Source of the DNA: Actinomadura luteofluorescens
Lineage (GTDB): Bacteria; Actinomycetota; Actinomycetes; Streptosporangiales; Streptosporangiaceae
Length of the DNA: 64,000 nucleotides
Direction: 5' to 3'
Assembly: GCF_013409365.1 (NCBI RefSeq)
Contig: NZ_JACCBA010000001.1
Coordinates: forward strand, 6,696,001 to 6,760,000
In this document: piece by piece, positions 31,766 to 40,764 of the stretch
Numbering within the stretch: the stretch's first letter is position 1
Layout: each line of letters starts with the position of its first letter
Notes under the pieces: generated by a model
Told to the model about the DNA's origin: nothing
The model's input: the letters and a program-made list of their open reading frames with translations, nothing else
Databases searched by the model: none
Translations under genes and position numbers: made by a program

Positions 31766-33055
31766 ATGACGGCAGTGCAGTCGTCCGCCGAGGAGCGTGG
31801 TGGGGAGCTGGTCCGCAGGCCGAGGCGCAGGGCGCGACTTGGGCGTCCGTCCCTGCTCGTGGTCTACGTGCCGGTGGTCGTCGCCGTCCATCTGTGCCTC
31901 ATCGTCGCGGGGCTGGTGGAGACCCCGTTCCGCGCCGACGATCTGATGACCTTCGGGTCCCTGCTGGCGTGCGGGGCCGTGTGCATCGAGGCGACGCGCA
32001 GGCTGGGCATGCCGGCGGGGGTCGCGCGCGACCTGCTGTCGGCCTGGTGGCTTCCGGTCGCGCTGCTGCTTCCGCCGGTGTACGCGCTGCTGATCCCGGT
32101 GCCGATGCAGGCGCTGCTGCAGTTCCGCGTCCGCCGCACGCTGATCTACAGGCGGGCGGTCGTCGCGGCCGCGCTCGGGATCGCCGGGGCGTGCGCGTCG
32201 GTGGTGTTCCACCGGGTGGTGGCCGATCCGCTGCAGGGGGCGCCGCAGTGGGTCGTCGAGAGCTACCCGGGCATCCCGGCGGCCGTCGGCTGCGCGGCGC
32301 TGTTCACGGTGGTGAACGCGGCGATCGTAGCGGTCGCCGCGCACGCTGCCGATCCCGAGAGCCGGTGGCGGGACGTCCTGTGGACGCGCGAGAGCCTCCT
32401 GCTCGACACGGTGGAACTCTGCGTCGGCATCCTGGTGGCGATCACGAGCGCCCTGTCGCTGGGGCTGCTCCTGCTGGCGCTCCCGCCGGTGATGCTCCTG
32501 CAGCGCAGCCTGATGCACCAGCAGCTCCAGGCCGCCGCGCGCACCGACGCCAAGACGGGGCTGCTGAACGCCGCCGCGTGGCAGCGCGAGGCCGACACCG
32601 AGCTCTCCCGGGCCCAGCGCACCCACGACGCCGTCGCCCTCCTCCTGATCGACATCGACCACTTCAAGCGCGTCAACGACACCCACGGCCACCTGGTCGG
32701 CGACCAGGTGCTGGTGGGGGTGGCCAGCACCCTGTGCCACCAGCTGCGCGACTACGACGTGGTGGGCCGCTTCGGGGGAGAGGAGTTCGTCGTCCTGCTG
32801 CCGGGCGCCGACACCGTGGAGGCCTGCCGCGTCGCCGAACGCCTCCGCGGCCGGGTGCGCCGCCTCGCCGTCCCCGCGGAGGAGGGCACCGTCACGGTCA
32901 CGGTCTCGGTGGGGGTCTCGCTGTTCCGCACGCACGGCCATGACCTCCTGGAACTCATGACGGCGGCCGACCTCGCGCTCTACCGGGCGAAGTCCTCGGG
33001 GCGCGACCGGGTGTGCCTCCCCGCGCTGGAGGGGCCCAAGCCGTCCGGCAACTGA
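31766..33055 (+). CDS. Membrane diguanylate cyclase (GGDEF domain)
   Basis: This is a 429-residue c-di-GMP synthase. The N-terminal half has about six to seven membrane helices (from about residue 29 to 246). The catalytic GGDEF domain (about 258-425) has RTDAKTGLLN, DIDHFKRVNDTHGH and the active-site GGEEF at 337-341. An intact inhibitory I-site RDYD (328-331) lies five residues before the motif, implying product inhibition. C-di-GMP controls development in filamentous actinomycetes. There is no EAL domain. The start follows GGGGGAAGG. Confidence 0.95.
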   Translation: MTAVQSSAEERGGELVRRPRRRARLGRPSLLVVYVPVVVAVHLCLIVAGLVETPFRADDLMTFGSLLACGAVCIEATRRLGMPAGVARDLLSAWWLPVALLLPPVYALLIPVPMQALLQFRVRRTLIYRRAVVAAALGIAGACASVVFHRVVADPLQGAPQWVVESYPGIPAAVGCAALFTVVNAAIVAVAAHAADPESRWRDVLWTRESLLLDTVELCVGILVAITSALSLGLLLLALPPVMLLQRSLMHQQLQAAARTDAKTGLLNAAAWQREADTELSRAQRTHDAVALLLIDIDHFKRVNDTHGHLVGDQVLVGVASTLCHQLRDYDVVGRFGGEEFVVLLPGADTVEACRVAERLRGRVRRLAVPAEEGTVTVTVSVGVSLFRTHGHDLLELMTAADLALYRAKSSGRDRVCLPALEGPKPSGN

Positions 33056-33102
33056 GGCGGCGACGCGAAAAACAGGTTCCAGTACCCCCTAGTCTTGAGG
33101 AT

Positions 33103-34767
33103 ATGGCCGAGTACATCTACACGATGCAGCGTGTGCGCAAGGCACATGGCGACAAGGTCGTCCTCGACGACGTCACCCTGCATTTCCTTCCGGGCGCGAA
33201 GATCGGCGTCCTGGGGCCCAACGGCACCGGTAAGTCGACGCTGCTGCGCATGATGGCCGGTCTGGAACAGCCTTCGAACGGCGACGCGCGCCTCATGCCC
33301 GGGTTCAGCGTGGGCATGTTGCAGCAGGAGCCGCCGCTGAACGAGGAAAAGGACGTCCTCGGGAACGTCCAGGAGGGCGTCGCCGAGACCAAGGCGCTGC
33401 TCGACCGGTTCAACGAGATCGCCGAGCAGATGGCGACGGACTACTCCGACGCGCTGATGGAGGAGATGGGCAAGCTGCAGGGGGAGCTTGACCATCGCAA
33501 CGCCTGGGACCTCGACAGTCAGCTCGACCAGGCGATGGACGCGCTGCGCTGCCCGCCCGGCGACGCCGAGGTGTCGAAGCTGTCGGGTGGTGAGCGCCGG
33601 CGCGTCGCGCTGTGCAAGCTGCTGCTGGAGGCGCCCGACCTGCTGCTCCTGGACGAGCCCACCAACCACCTCGACGCGGAGAGCGTCCAGTGGCTGGAGC
33701 AGTTCCTCGCCAAGTACGAGGGCACCGTCCTGGCCGTCACGCACGACCGGTACTTCCTCGACAACGTGGCCACCTGGATCCTGGAGCTCGACCGGGGCCG
33801 CTGCTACCCCTACGAGGGCAACTACTCCGTCTACCTGGAGAAGAAGGCCGAGCGGCTCAAGGTCGAGGGCAACAAGGACGCCAAGCGCAAGAAGCGCCTC
33901 CAGGACGAGCTGGAGTGGGTCCGGTCGAACCCGAAGGCGCGCCAGACCAAGAGCAAGGCCCGCCTTGAGCGGTACGAGGAGATGGCCGCCGAGGCCGACA
34001 AGTACCGCAAGCTCGACTTCGAGGAGATCCAGATCCCGCCGGGCCCGCGCCTGGGCAACACGGTGATCGTCGCTGACAAGCTGAACAAGGGGTTCGGCGA
34101 CCGGCTCCTGATGGACGACCTGACGTTCAACCTTCCCCCGAACGGGATCGTCGGCGTCATCGGCCCGAACGGCGTCGGCAAGACCACGCTCTTCCGCATG
34201 ATCATCGGGGATGAGCAGCCGGACGCGGGCGATCTGCGGGTCGGCGAGACCGTCAAGATCTCCTACGTCGACCAGGGCCGCGGCGGCATCGACCCGAAGA
34301 AGACGGTGTGGGAGGTCGTCTCGGACGGCCTGGACCACATCAACGTCGGCCAGGTCGAGATGCCGTCCCGCGCGTACGTCGCGGCGTTCGGGTTCAAGGG
34401 CCCCGACCAGCAGAAGCCCTCCGGCGTGCTGTCCGGCGGCGAGCGCAACCGGCTCAACCTGGCGCTGACGCTCAAGCAGGGCGGCAACGTCCTGCTGCTG
34501 GACGAGCCGACCAACGACCTGGACACCGAGACCCTGTCCAGCCTGGAGAACGCCCTCCTGGAGTTCCCCGGGTGCGCCGTGATCACCTCGCACGACCGGT
34601 GGTTCCTGGACCGCATCGCCACGCACATCCTCGCGTGGGAGGAAGGCTCGAACTGGTTCTGGTTCGAGGGCAACTTCGCCGACTACGAGAAGAACAAGAT
34701 CGAGCGGCTGGGCGCCGACGCCGCCCGCCCGCACCGGGTCACCCACCGCAAGCTCAAGCGAGACTGA
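33103..34767 (+). CDS. ettA: ABC-F protein EttA (energy-dependent translational throttle)
   Basis: This is a 554-residue ribosome-associated ABC-F ATPase with two tandem nucleotide-binding domains. NBD1 has Walker A GPNGTGKST and signature LSGGERRRVAL, and NBD2 has GPNGVGKTT and LSGGERNRLNL. Both have LLLDEPTNHLD/LLLDEPTNDLD Walker B motifs. The P-site tRNA interaction motif linker is rich in Lys/Arg (RKKRLQDELEWVRSN...KARLERYEE). EttA gates the first peptide bond according to ATP/ADP ratio. The start is preceded by TTGAGGAT. It appears monocistronic, ending in a strong hairpin. Confidence 0.97.
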   Translation: MAEYIYTMQRVRKAHGDKVVLDDVTLHFLPGAKIGVLGPNGTGKSTLLRMMAGLEQPSNGDARLMPGFSVGMLQQEPPLNEEKDVLGNVQEGVAETKALLDRFNEIAEQMATDYSDALMEEMGKLQGELDHRNAWDLDSQLDQAMDALRCPPGDAEVSKLSGGERRRVALCKLLLEAPDLLLLDEPTNHLDAESVQWLEQFLAKYEGTVLAVTHDRYFLDNVATWILELDRGRCYPYEGNYSVYLEKKAERLKVEGNKDAKRKKRLQDELEWVRSNPKARQTKSKARLERYEEMAAEADKYRKLDFEEIQIPPGPRLGNTVIVADKLNKGFGDRLLMDDLTFNLPPNGIVGVIGPNGVGKTTLFRMIIGDEQPDAGDLRVGETVKISYVDQGRGGIDPKKTVWEVVSDGLDHINVGQVEMPSRAYVAAFGFKGPDQQKPSGVLSGGERNRLNLALTLKQGGNVLLLDEPTNDLDTETLSSLENALLEFPGCAVITSHDRWFLDRIATHILAWEEGSNWFWFEGNFADYEKNKIERLGADAARPHRVTHRKLKRD

Positions 34768-34780
34768 CCCAAACCTTTCC

Positions 34781-34815
34781 GAACGGCCGCGCGACCCCCA
34801 CCCGCGCGGCCGTTC
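34781..34815 (+). terminator. Terminator-like hairpin after ettA
   Basis: A perfect 13-bp stem (GAACGGCCGCGCG with its complement) lies 14 bp after the ettA stop. The tail is only weakly T-rich, as is common in actinomycetes. Confidence 0.75.
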
Positions 34816-35023
34816 GCATTCCCACCAGAGGCGATCCCACCGGCGTTTCCGGGCGGAGGGGGCCTGTTGTTGTGAGGTGGGGAGTGGGGGGCCGGGGGCT
34901 GGCGGGCTTCGGGGGTGATGCTTGGGGGGCATCGAACGATGCGTTTTTCGTGTTGGACAGGTATCGATCGTGTCTCCTATCGTCCGGGTCAGGTAGTCGG
35001 GCCAAGCTAGGAGGACGGGGACG

Positions 35024-36559
35024 TTGGCGCAGCTCACCGGGCAGATGCTGATCGGGTCCGAGCGCGTCAGCGGGACGGGGAAGGCGATCTGCGCCGTCGA
35101 TCCCCGTACCGGGGAACGTCTCGGGCCTGAGTACCGCTACGGCGGCGACGCCGAGGTGGAACGGGCCTGTGCCCTAGCGGAGGAGGCGTTCGACGCCTAC
35201 CGCGAGACGGGCCCTGAGGAGCGTGCCGCGTTCCTCGATGCGATCGCCGGGAGGCTCGACGACCAGGCCGGCGAGCTCGTCCGGCGCGCCGCGTCCGAGA
35301 CCGGGCTTCCCGTCGCCCGGCTGACCGGGGAGGTCGCGCGGACGTCGGGGCAGTTGCGCCTGTTCGCCTCCGACCTGCGCGCGGCGACGGTGCCCGGCTC
35401 CACCGCCCGCTACGGCGCGAACCCGCCGGGCGGCGCCGGTGTCGCGGCCGGGCCGGCGACGAGCGTCGACCCCGCGGGCGAGGGCGGCCCCGAGATCCGG
35501 CAGGGGCGGGTGCCGCTCGGGCCCGTCGCGGTCTTCGGGGCGAGCAACTTCCCGCTGGCGTTCTCGGTGGCGGGCGGCGACACCGCAGCCGCGCTCGCGG
35601 CGGGCTGCCCGGTGATCGTCAAGGCGCACGACGCCCATCCCGGCACCTGCGAGCTGGCCGGACGTGCCGTCGCGGAGGCCGCCGAGGAGGCGGGACTGCC
35701 CGAGGGCGTGTTCTCGATGCTGTACGGGGACGGGCCCACGCTCGGCATCGCGCTCGTCACCGACCCGCGGGTGGCGGCGGTCGGGTTCACCGGGTCGCGG
35801 AAGGCGGGCCTGGCGATCGCGAGGGCGGCGGCGGCCCGGCCGCGGCCGATCCCTGTCTACGCGGAGATGAGCAGCGTCAACCCGGTGTTCCTGCTGCCGG
35901 ACGCGCTGGCGGAGCGTGCCGCCGAGCTGGCGGGGGAGTATGCCGGGTCGGTGACGCTCGGGGCCGGACAGTTCTGCACGAACCCGGGCCTCGTCTTCGC
36001 GGTCGACGGACCCGGTCTGGACGCCTTCCTGGACGCGGCGGCGACGGCGTTCGAGGCCGACCCCGGGGCTCCCATGCTGACGCGCGACCTGGCCCGCGCC
36101 TACGCCGAAGGTGTCGAGAGGCTCGAACGGCGGCCCGGCGTGGAGATCCTCGCGCGCGGCCGGGAGCCGGACGCGGTGGCCGGCTGCCAGGCGGCCCTCG
36201 CGGCCGTGGACGCCGGGGACTTCGGGCCGGACCTCCAGGAGGAGATCTTCGGCGCCTGCTCGCTGGTCGTCCGCTGCGCCGACCTCGACGAGGTGATCGG
36301 GCTGGCCCGCGGGCTGGAGGGCCAGCTCACGGCGACGGTCCACGGCGGGGGCGAGGCGGCGGCGCGGCTGCTGCCCGTCCTGGAACGGCTCGCCGGACGG
36401 ATCCTGTGGGGCGGTTGGCCCACCGGCGTCCGGGTCGGGCACGCCATGGTGCACGGCGGGCCGTATCCGGCGACGTCCGACGAGCGGACGACGTCCGTCG
36501 GGAGCCTCGCCGTCGAGCGGTTCCAGCGGCCTATCGCCTACCAGGGGGTGCCGCGGTGA
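35024..36559 (+). CDS. Aldehyde dehydrogenase, 2,5-dioxovalerate (alpha-ketoglutarate semialdehyde) type
   Basis: This is a 511-residue NADP-type aldehyde dehydrogenase. The KGSADH-group pattern is visible: LTGQMLIG start, [21 protein letters not shown], a [13 protein letters not shown]-binding stretch, Glu in [11 protein letters not shown] and the catalytic Cys318 in [10 protein letters not shown]. It starts at TTG, 7 nt behind AGGAGG. It overlaps gudD by four bases (GTGA). With glucarate dehydratase it would catalyse the final oxidation of 2,5-dioxovalerate to 2-oxoglutarate in D-glucarate/galactarate breakdown. Confidence 0.9.
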   Translation: MAQLTGQMLIGSERVSGTGKAICAVDPRTGERLGPEYRYGGDAEVERACALAEEAFDAYRETGPEERAAFLDAIAGRLDDQAGELVRRAASETGLPVARLTGEVARTSGQLRLFASDLRAATVPGSTARYGANPPGGAGVAAGPATSVDPAGEGGPEIRQGRVPLGPVAVFGASNFPLAFSVAGGDTAAALAAGCPVIVKAHDAHPGTCELAGRAVAEAAEEAGLPEGVFSMLYGDGPTLGIALVTDPRVAAVGFTGSRKAGLAIARAAAARPRPIPVYAEMSSVNPVFLLPDALAERAAELAGEYAGSVTLGAGQFCTNPGLVFAVDGPGLDAFLDAAATAFEADPGAPMLTRDLARAYAEGVERLERRPGVEILARGREPDAVAGCQAALAAVDAGDFGPDLQEEIFGACSLVVRCADLDEVIGLARGLEGQLTATVHGGGEAAARLLPVLERLAGRILWGGWPTGVRVGHAMVHGGPYPATSDERTTSVGSLAVERFQRPIAYQGVPR

Positions 36560-37899
36560 GCACGCCCGTCGTCACCGGGATGCGGGTGGTGCCGGTCGCG
36601 GGACACGACAGCATGCTGCTCAACCTGGGCGGCGCCCACGGGCCGTTCTTCACGCGGAACCTGGTGCTGCTCACCGACTCGTCGGGCAGCACGGGCGTAG
36701 GGGAGGTTCCGGGCGGCGAGGGCATCCGGCGGACGCTGGAGGACGCCCGTGACCTGGTGGTCGGCAAGCCCATCGGACGCTCGGACGAGATCCTCAACAC
36801 CGTCCGCGCGACGTTCGGCCACCTGGACGCGGGCGGGCGGGGCCCCCTCACGCACGACACCAGGATCACCGTGCACGCGCTGAGCGCGATCGAGGCGGCG
36901 CTGCTCGATCTGATGGGGCGGTTCCTCGGCGTGCCGGTGGCGGCGCTGCTCGGCGACGGCGTCCAGCGCCGCTCGGTCCCGGTGCTCGGCTACCTCTTCT
37001 ACGTCGGCGACCGCAACAGGACGGACCTTCCGTACGAGGCGCCGCCGGACGGGGCGGACGGCTGGCTGCGGGTGCGGCGGGAGGAGGCGCTGACGCCCGA
37101 GGCGATCGTCCGGCAGGCGGAGGCCGCGCGGGAGCGCTACGGGTTCGCCGACTTCAAGCTCAAGGGCGGCGTCCTGCACGGCGAGGAGGAGGCGCGGGCC
37201 GTGCGGGCGCTCGCCGAGCGGTTCCCCGGCGCCCGCGTCAACCTGGACCCGAACGGGGCCTGGTCGCTGGAGGAGGCCGTCCGGCTCGGCACCGCGCTGC
37301 GGGACGTCCTCGCCTACGCCGAGGATCCGTGCGGCGCCGAGCGCGGCTACTCGGGCCGGGAGACGATGGCCGAGTTCCGCCGCGCCACGGGCCTGCGCAC
37401 CGCCACCAACATGATCGCGGTCGACTGGCGGCAGCTCGGCCACGCGATCCGGCTGGACGCGGTGGACATCCCCCTCGCCGACCCGCATTTCTGGACGATG
37501 CGCGGTTCGGTCCGGGTCGCGCAGCTCTGCGAGGCGTGGGGGCTGACCTGGGGGTCGCACTCCAACAACCACTTCGACGTGTCCCTGGCGATGTTCACCC
37601 ACGTCGCCGCGGCCGCGCCCGGCGAGATCACCGCGATCGACACGCACTGGATCTGGCAGGACGGCCAGCGCCTCACGACCGACCCGCCGCGGATCATCGG
37701 CGGCGCGGTCGCGCTGCCCGAGGGCCCGGGGCTCGGCGTCGAGGTCGACGAGGAGCGGCTGGAGGCGGCGCACGACCTCTACGTCCGGTACGGGCTGGGC
37801 GACCGCGACGACGCCGCCGCGATGGAGTACCTGGTCCCGGGCTGGCGGTTCGACCCGAAGCGCCCCTGCCTCGTCAGGGGCTCCGCCCGCTCCGGGTAG
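36556..37899 (+). CDS. gudD: Glucarate dehydratase (enolase superfamily)
   Basis: This is a 447-residue enolase-superfamily dehydratase. The catalytic lysines are Lys201 and Lys203 in FKLKGG. Metal-ligand Asp/Glu/Asn lie in [15 protein letters not shown] and RTATNMI, and the general-base His335 is in SHSNNHFD. All match the GlucD subgroup. It converts D-glucarate to 5-keto-4-deoxyglucarate. The GTG start overlaps the ALDH stop. The intervening enzyme of the pathway, 5-keto-4-deoxyglucarate dehydratase (KdgD), is not in this window. Confidence 0.94.
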   Translation: MSTPVVTGMRVVPVAGHDSMLLNLGGAHGPFFTRNLVLLTDSSGSTGVGEVPGGEGIRRTLEDARDLVVGKPIGRSDEILNTVRATFGHLDAGGRGPLTHDTRITVHALSAIEAALLDLMGRFLGVPVAALLGDGVQRRSVPVLGYLFYVGDRNRTDLPYEAPPDGADGWLRVRREEALTPEAIVRQAEAARERYGFADFKLKGGVLHGEEEARAVRALAERFPGARVNLDPNGAWSLEEAVRLGTALRDVLAYAEDPCGAERGYSGRETMAEFRRATGLRTATNMIAVDWRQLGHAIRLDAVDIPLADPHFWTMRGSVRVAQLCEAWGLTWGSHSNNHFDVSLAMFTHVAAAAPGEITAIDTHWIWQDGQRLTTDPPRIIGGAVALPEGPGLGVEVDEERLEAAHDLYVRYGLGDRDDAAAMEYLVPGWRFDPKRPCLVRGSARSG

Positions 37900-37940
37900 C
37901 ATCGGGCCGACCCCCGGTTCCCCGTAACCCAGGCGAGGAC

Positions 37941-38372
37941 ATGCAGCAGTTGCCCGCGGCCGAGTACCGCCACGTCTACGAATTCAAGATCCGGTTCGGT
38001 GACATCGACTCCCAGGGACACGTGAACAACGTCAAGTTCCTCGGCTACCTGGAGGACGCCCGGCTGGAGATGTTCCACGGCGACCCGGTGCGCAAGGGGG
38101 AGGAGCCCGTGCGCGGCATGGTGATCTCCCGGCACGAGATCGACTACCGGTACCCGCTGCTGCCGACCGTCTACCCGATCCGGGTGGAGACGTGGGTGAC
38201 CGAGGCCCGCGCGGCGTCGTTCAAGCTGGCCTACGAGGTGCGGGACGACGACCACGTGTACGCCGAGGCGACCTCGACCCTCGTCGCGTTCGACGTGGAG
38301 GCGAACCGCCTGCGCCGCTTCACCCCGGAGGAACGGGAGTTCATCGGGCGGTACGTGGTGCCCCGGCCATGA
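37941..38372 (+). CDS. Acyl-CoA thioesterase (4HBT hotdog fold)
   Basis: This is a 143-residue single-hotdog protein. The motif IRFGDIDSQGHVNNVKFLGYLEDAR, with catalytic-type Asp and HVNN, is typical of 4-hydroxybenzoyl-CoA thioesterase-like enzymes, followed by EIDYRYPLLPTVYPI. The ATG lies after AGGCGAGG. The stop overlaps the GNAT gene (ATGA). The natural acyl-CoA is unknown. Confidence 0.9.
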   Translation: MQQLPAAEYRHVYEFKIRFGDIDSQGHVNNVKFLGYLEDARLEMFHGDPVRKGEEPVRGMVISRHEIDYRYPLLPTVYPIRVETWVTEARAASFKLAYEVRDDDHVYAEATSTLVAFDVEANRLRRFTPEEREFIGRYVVPRP

Positions 38373-38962
38373 CGGCCCTCGCCGGTTCTCCGCCCGCGCT
38401 CGACGGCCGCCGGGCGGGGGTGCGGCTGCGCGCCGTCCAGATGGCGGACGCGGAGGCGCTGGCGGCGCTGTACCGGGAGAACCGCGCCTACCTGCGTCCC
38501 TGGGAACCGGAGCGGGGCGAGGCGTACTTCACCGTCGACGGCCAGCGCGCCAACCTGCGCGAGCTGGTCGAGGCGTACGCGGTGGAGGAGATGTGGCCGG
38601 GCGTGATCCTCGTCGACGGCGAGATCGCCGGTCGCATCACGCTCAACAACATCCTGCGCGGTCCGCTCCAGAGCTGCTTCGTCGGCTACTGGGTGGCGCG
38701 CGCGCACGCCGGAAGGGGCGTCGCCACCGAGGCGGTCAGGCAGGCACTGGACGTGGCGTTCGGCGCGCTCCTCCTGCACCGCGTTGAGGCGTTCACTAGG
38801 GTCGACAACCTCGCGTCCCAGCGCGTGCTCGAACGCAACGGCTTCACGCCCGTGGGGACGGCCCGCCGCCACATCCACCTGGACGGACGCTGGCACGACG
38901 AACGGCTCTTCGAACGACTGGCTCCCTGGGACGACGGGTTCACCCTCGTCCCTCCCGCCTGA
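38369..38962 (+). CDS. GNAT family N-acetyltransferase (RimJ/RimL-like)
   Basis: This is a 197-residue GNAT of the RimJ/RimL-type Acetyltransf_3 family. It has LRPWEPERGEAYFTVDGQ, the CoA-binding A motif VARAHAGRGVATEAVRQAL, and AFTRVDNLASQRVLERNGFTPVG followed by DGRWHDERLFERL. It may acetylate ribosomal protein termini or a small molecule; the substrate is unknown. It is translationally coupled (ATGA) to the thioesterase upstream. Confidence 0.92.
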   Translation: MTALAGSPPALDGRRAGVRLRAVQMADAEALAALYRENRAYLRPWEPERGEAYFTVDGQRANLRELVEAYAVEEMWPGVILVDGEIAGRITLNNILRGPLQSCFVGYWVARAHAGRGVATEAVRQALDVAFGALLLHRVEAFTRVDNLASQRVLERNGFTPVGTARRHIHLDGRWHDERLFERLAPWDDGFTLVPPA

Positions 38963-39243
38963 TCCCCGCCTCCCGGCCTGAGCGCCGCTCCTGATCTCCG
39001 CTCGCGGCCGTTCGCCGTTCCGGACGTGATCGAGGCCCACCGCGCCGCCCCGCGTTCTTCCAGCGTGTACGCCATTGCCTACCTGATCACGGTTCCGTCC
39101 CTCCTGGGCCTGTTTTCCGGTCCGATCGGGTGACAACCGACCCGTCACGGATAGGTAACAAGCCCAACAGCAATCCGTTTTCGGTGGGCTTCTCCCTCTA
39201 GGGTCGCGACGCGAATGTGGAGAACCCACGTGAAAGGGGCACA

Positions 39244-40680
39244 ATGCGGCGCGTCTCACGAGGAGCCATGGCACTGCTGCTCGCCGCGGGCATGACCGGG
39301 GCGGGCGCCACCGCGGCGCAGGCCGCGGCCTTGGCTCAGGCGGGCACGGCGAAGGCCGGCGCCGCCCAGGCGGGCGACATCCTCGCCCAGCTGAAGGCGA
39401 TCCCCGGAATGCAGGTGACGGAGAAGCCGTCCACCCTGCCCGGCTACCGCTGGTTCTGGCTCGAGTACAGGCAGCCGGTCGACCACCGCAACCCGCGAGG
39501 GCAGTGGTTCGAGCAGCGCATCATGTTGCAGCACAAGTCGGCGGACCGTCCCATGGTGCTCTACACCAGCGGGTACAACACGCCGGAGACGATGTTCACC
39601 TCCGAGCCGACGGCCCTGGTCGACGGCAACCAGATCTCGGTCGAGTACCGGTACTTCACCCCGTCCCGTCCGGAGCCGACGGACTGGAAGAAGGACACGA
39701 TCTGGCAGGCGGCCACCGACGAGCACCGGCTGATCGGCGCCCTGAAGACCATCTACCAGGGCAAGTGGATCTCGACGGGGGCCAGCAAGGGCGGCATGAC
39801 GGCCGTCTACCACAAGCGGTTCTACCCGCGTGACGTCGACGGCAGCGTCGTGTACGTGGCGCCGAACGACGTCAGCAACAACGACGACCGCGCCTACGAC
39901 AAGTTCTTCCAGACGGTCGGCTCCGACCCCGCGTGCCGGGCGAACGTCAAGGCCCTCGCGCACAGGTTCCTCGAACGCCGCACCGAGATGCTCAAGCGCT
40001 TCAAGGCCGCCGCCGACGAGAACGGCTGGACGTTCGACATCCTGCGCACCCAGGACCGCGCGTTCGAGAACTCGGTGATGGACTACGAGTGGGGCTTCTG
40101 GCAGTACAGCCTGCAGTCCGACTGCGCGTCGCTGCCCAAGGCGGGCGAGGCCTCGGACGACCAGCTCTACGAGACGCTCGACAACATCTCGGGCCTGTCG
40201 TTCTACAGCGACCAGGGCCTCTCCCCGTACATCCCGTACTACTACCAGGCGGGGACGCAGCTGGGCTGGCCGACGCCGAAGTTCAAGCACCTGCGGCCGC
40301 TGCTGCGGTACGAGGACAGCTACCAGCCGCGCACCTACGTTCCGCGTGACATCTCCATGCGGTTCGACAACGGCCGCGCCATGCGCGACATCGACCGCTG
40401 GGTGCGGGGCAACGCCGACCACATGCTGTTCCTGTACGGCGCCAACGACCCGTGGGGCTCCGAGCCGTTCCGCCTCGGGCGCGGCAGCCGCGACTCGGCC
40501 GTCTACGTCGCGCCGGGCATGAACCACAGCGGCCGGCTCATCGCCAAGCTGCCCGGTGACCAGCAGACCAAGGCGATCACCGACGTCAAGCGCTGGGCGG
40601 GCGTCGGGACCGGCATGCAGACCCTCAAGTCGGCTCCGATGGCCGACGACCCGCTCCAGCTCCAGCGCCCGCCGCTGTAG
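39244..40680 (+). CDS. Secreted tripeptidyl aminopeptidase (S37 family)
   Basis: This is a 478-residue exported serine peptidase of the actinomycete tripeptidyl aminopeptidase/PS-10 (S37) type. A Sec signal peptide (positively charged MRRVSRG, then a hydrophobic ALLLAAGMTG core and AAQAAA) occupies about residues 1-30. The catalytic triad is Ser181 in GASKGGMT, Asp402 in YGANDPWG and His428 in GMNHSGR. The ATG follows AAAGGGG. Such enzymes trim Xaa-Xaa-Xaa from extracellular peptides. It ends in a strong shared terminator and is convergent with the GH13 gene. Confidence 0.93.
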   Translation: MRRVSRGAMALLLAAGMTGAGATAAQAAALAQAGTAKAGAAQAGDILAQLKAIPGMQVTEKPSTLPGYRWFWLEYRQPVDHRNPRGQWFEQRIMLQHKSADRPMVLYTSGYNTPETMFTSEPTALVDGNQISVEYRYFTPSRPEPTDWKKDTIWQAATDEHRLIGALKTIYQGKWISTGASKGGMTAVYHKRFYPRDVDGSVVYVAPNDVSNNDDRAYDKFFQTVGSDPACRANVKALAHRFLERRTEMLKRFKAAADENGWTFDILRTQDRAFENSVMDYEWGFWQYSLQSDCASLPKAGEASDDQLYETLDNISGLSFYSDQGLSPYIPYYYQAGTQLGWPTPKFKHLRPLLRYEDSYQPRTYVPRDISMRFDNGRAMRDIDRWVRGNADHMLFLYGANDPWGSEPFRLGRGSRDSAVYVAPGMNHSGRLIAKLPGDQQTKAITDVKRWAGVGTGMQTLKSAPMADDPLQLQRPPL

Positions 40681-40711
40681 CCGGAGGCACTCATCGGCGA
40701 AGCGCCGCGGT

Positions 40712-40750
40712 GCGCCGGTCCGTGCGTCGACCCCTCGCACGGACCGGCGC
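40712..40750. terminator. Bidirectional terminator between the S37 peptidase and GH13 genes
   Basis: A perfect 15-bp stem (GCGCCGGTCCGTGCG with its complement) with a 9-nt loop lies between two convergent genes. It is one of the strongest hairpins in the window. Confidence 0.85.
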
Positions 40751-40764
40751 GCCGCGTCGCGCAT

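Noticed and set aside
34953..34983. Promoter for the aldehyde dehydrogenase (TTGGAC with TATCGT)
   Set aside because: Spacing is 19 bp and the elements are weak, so I did not list it as a feature.
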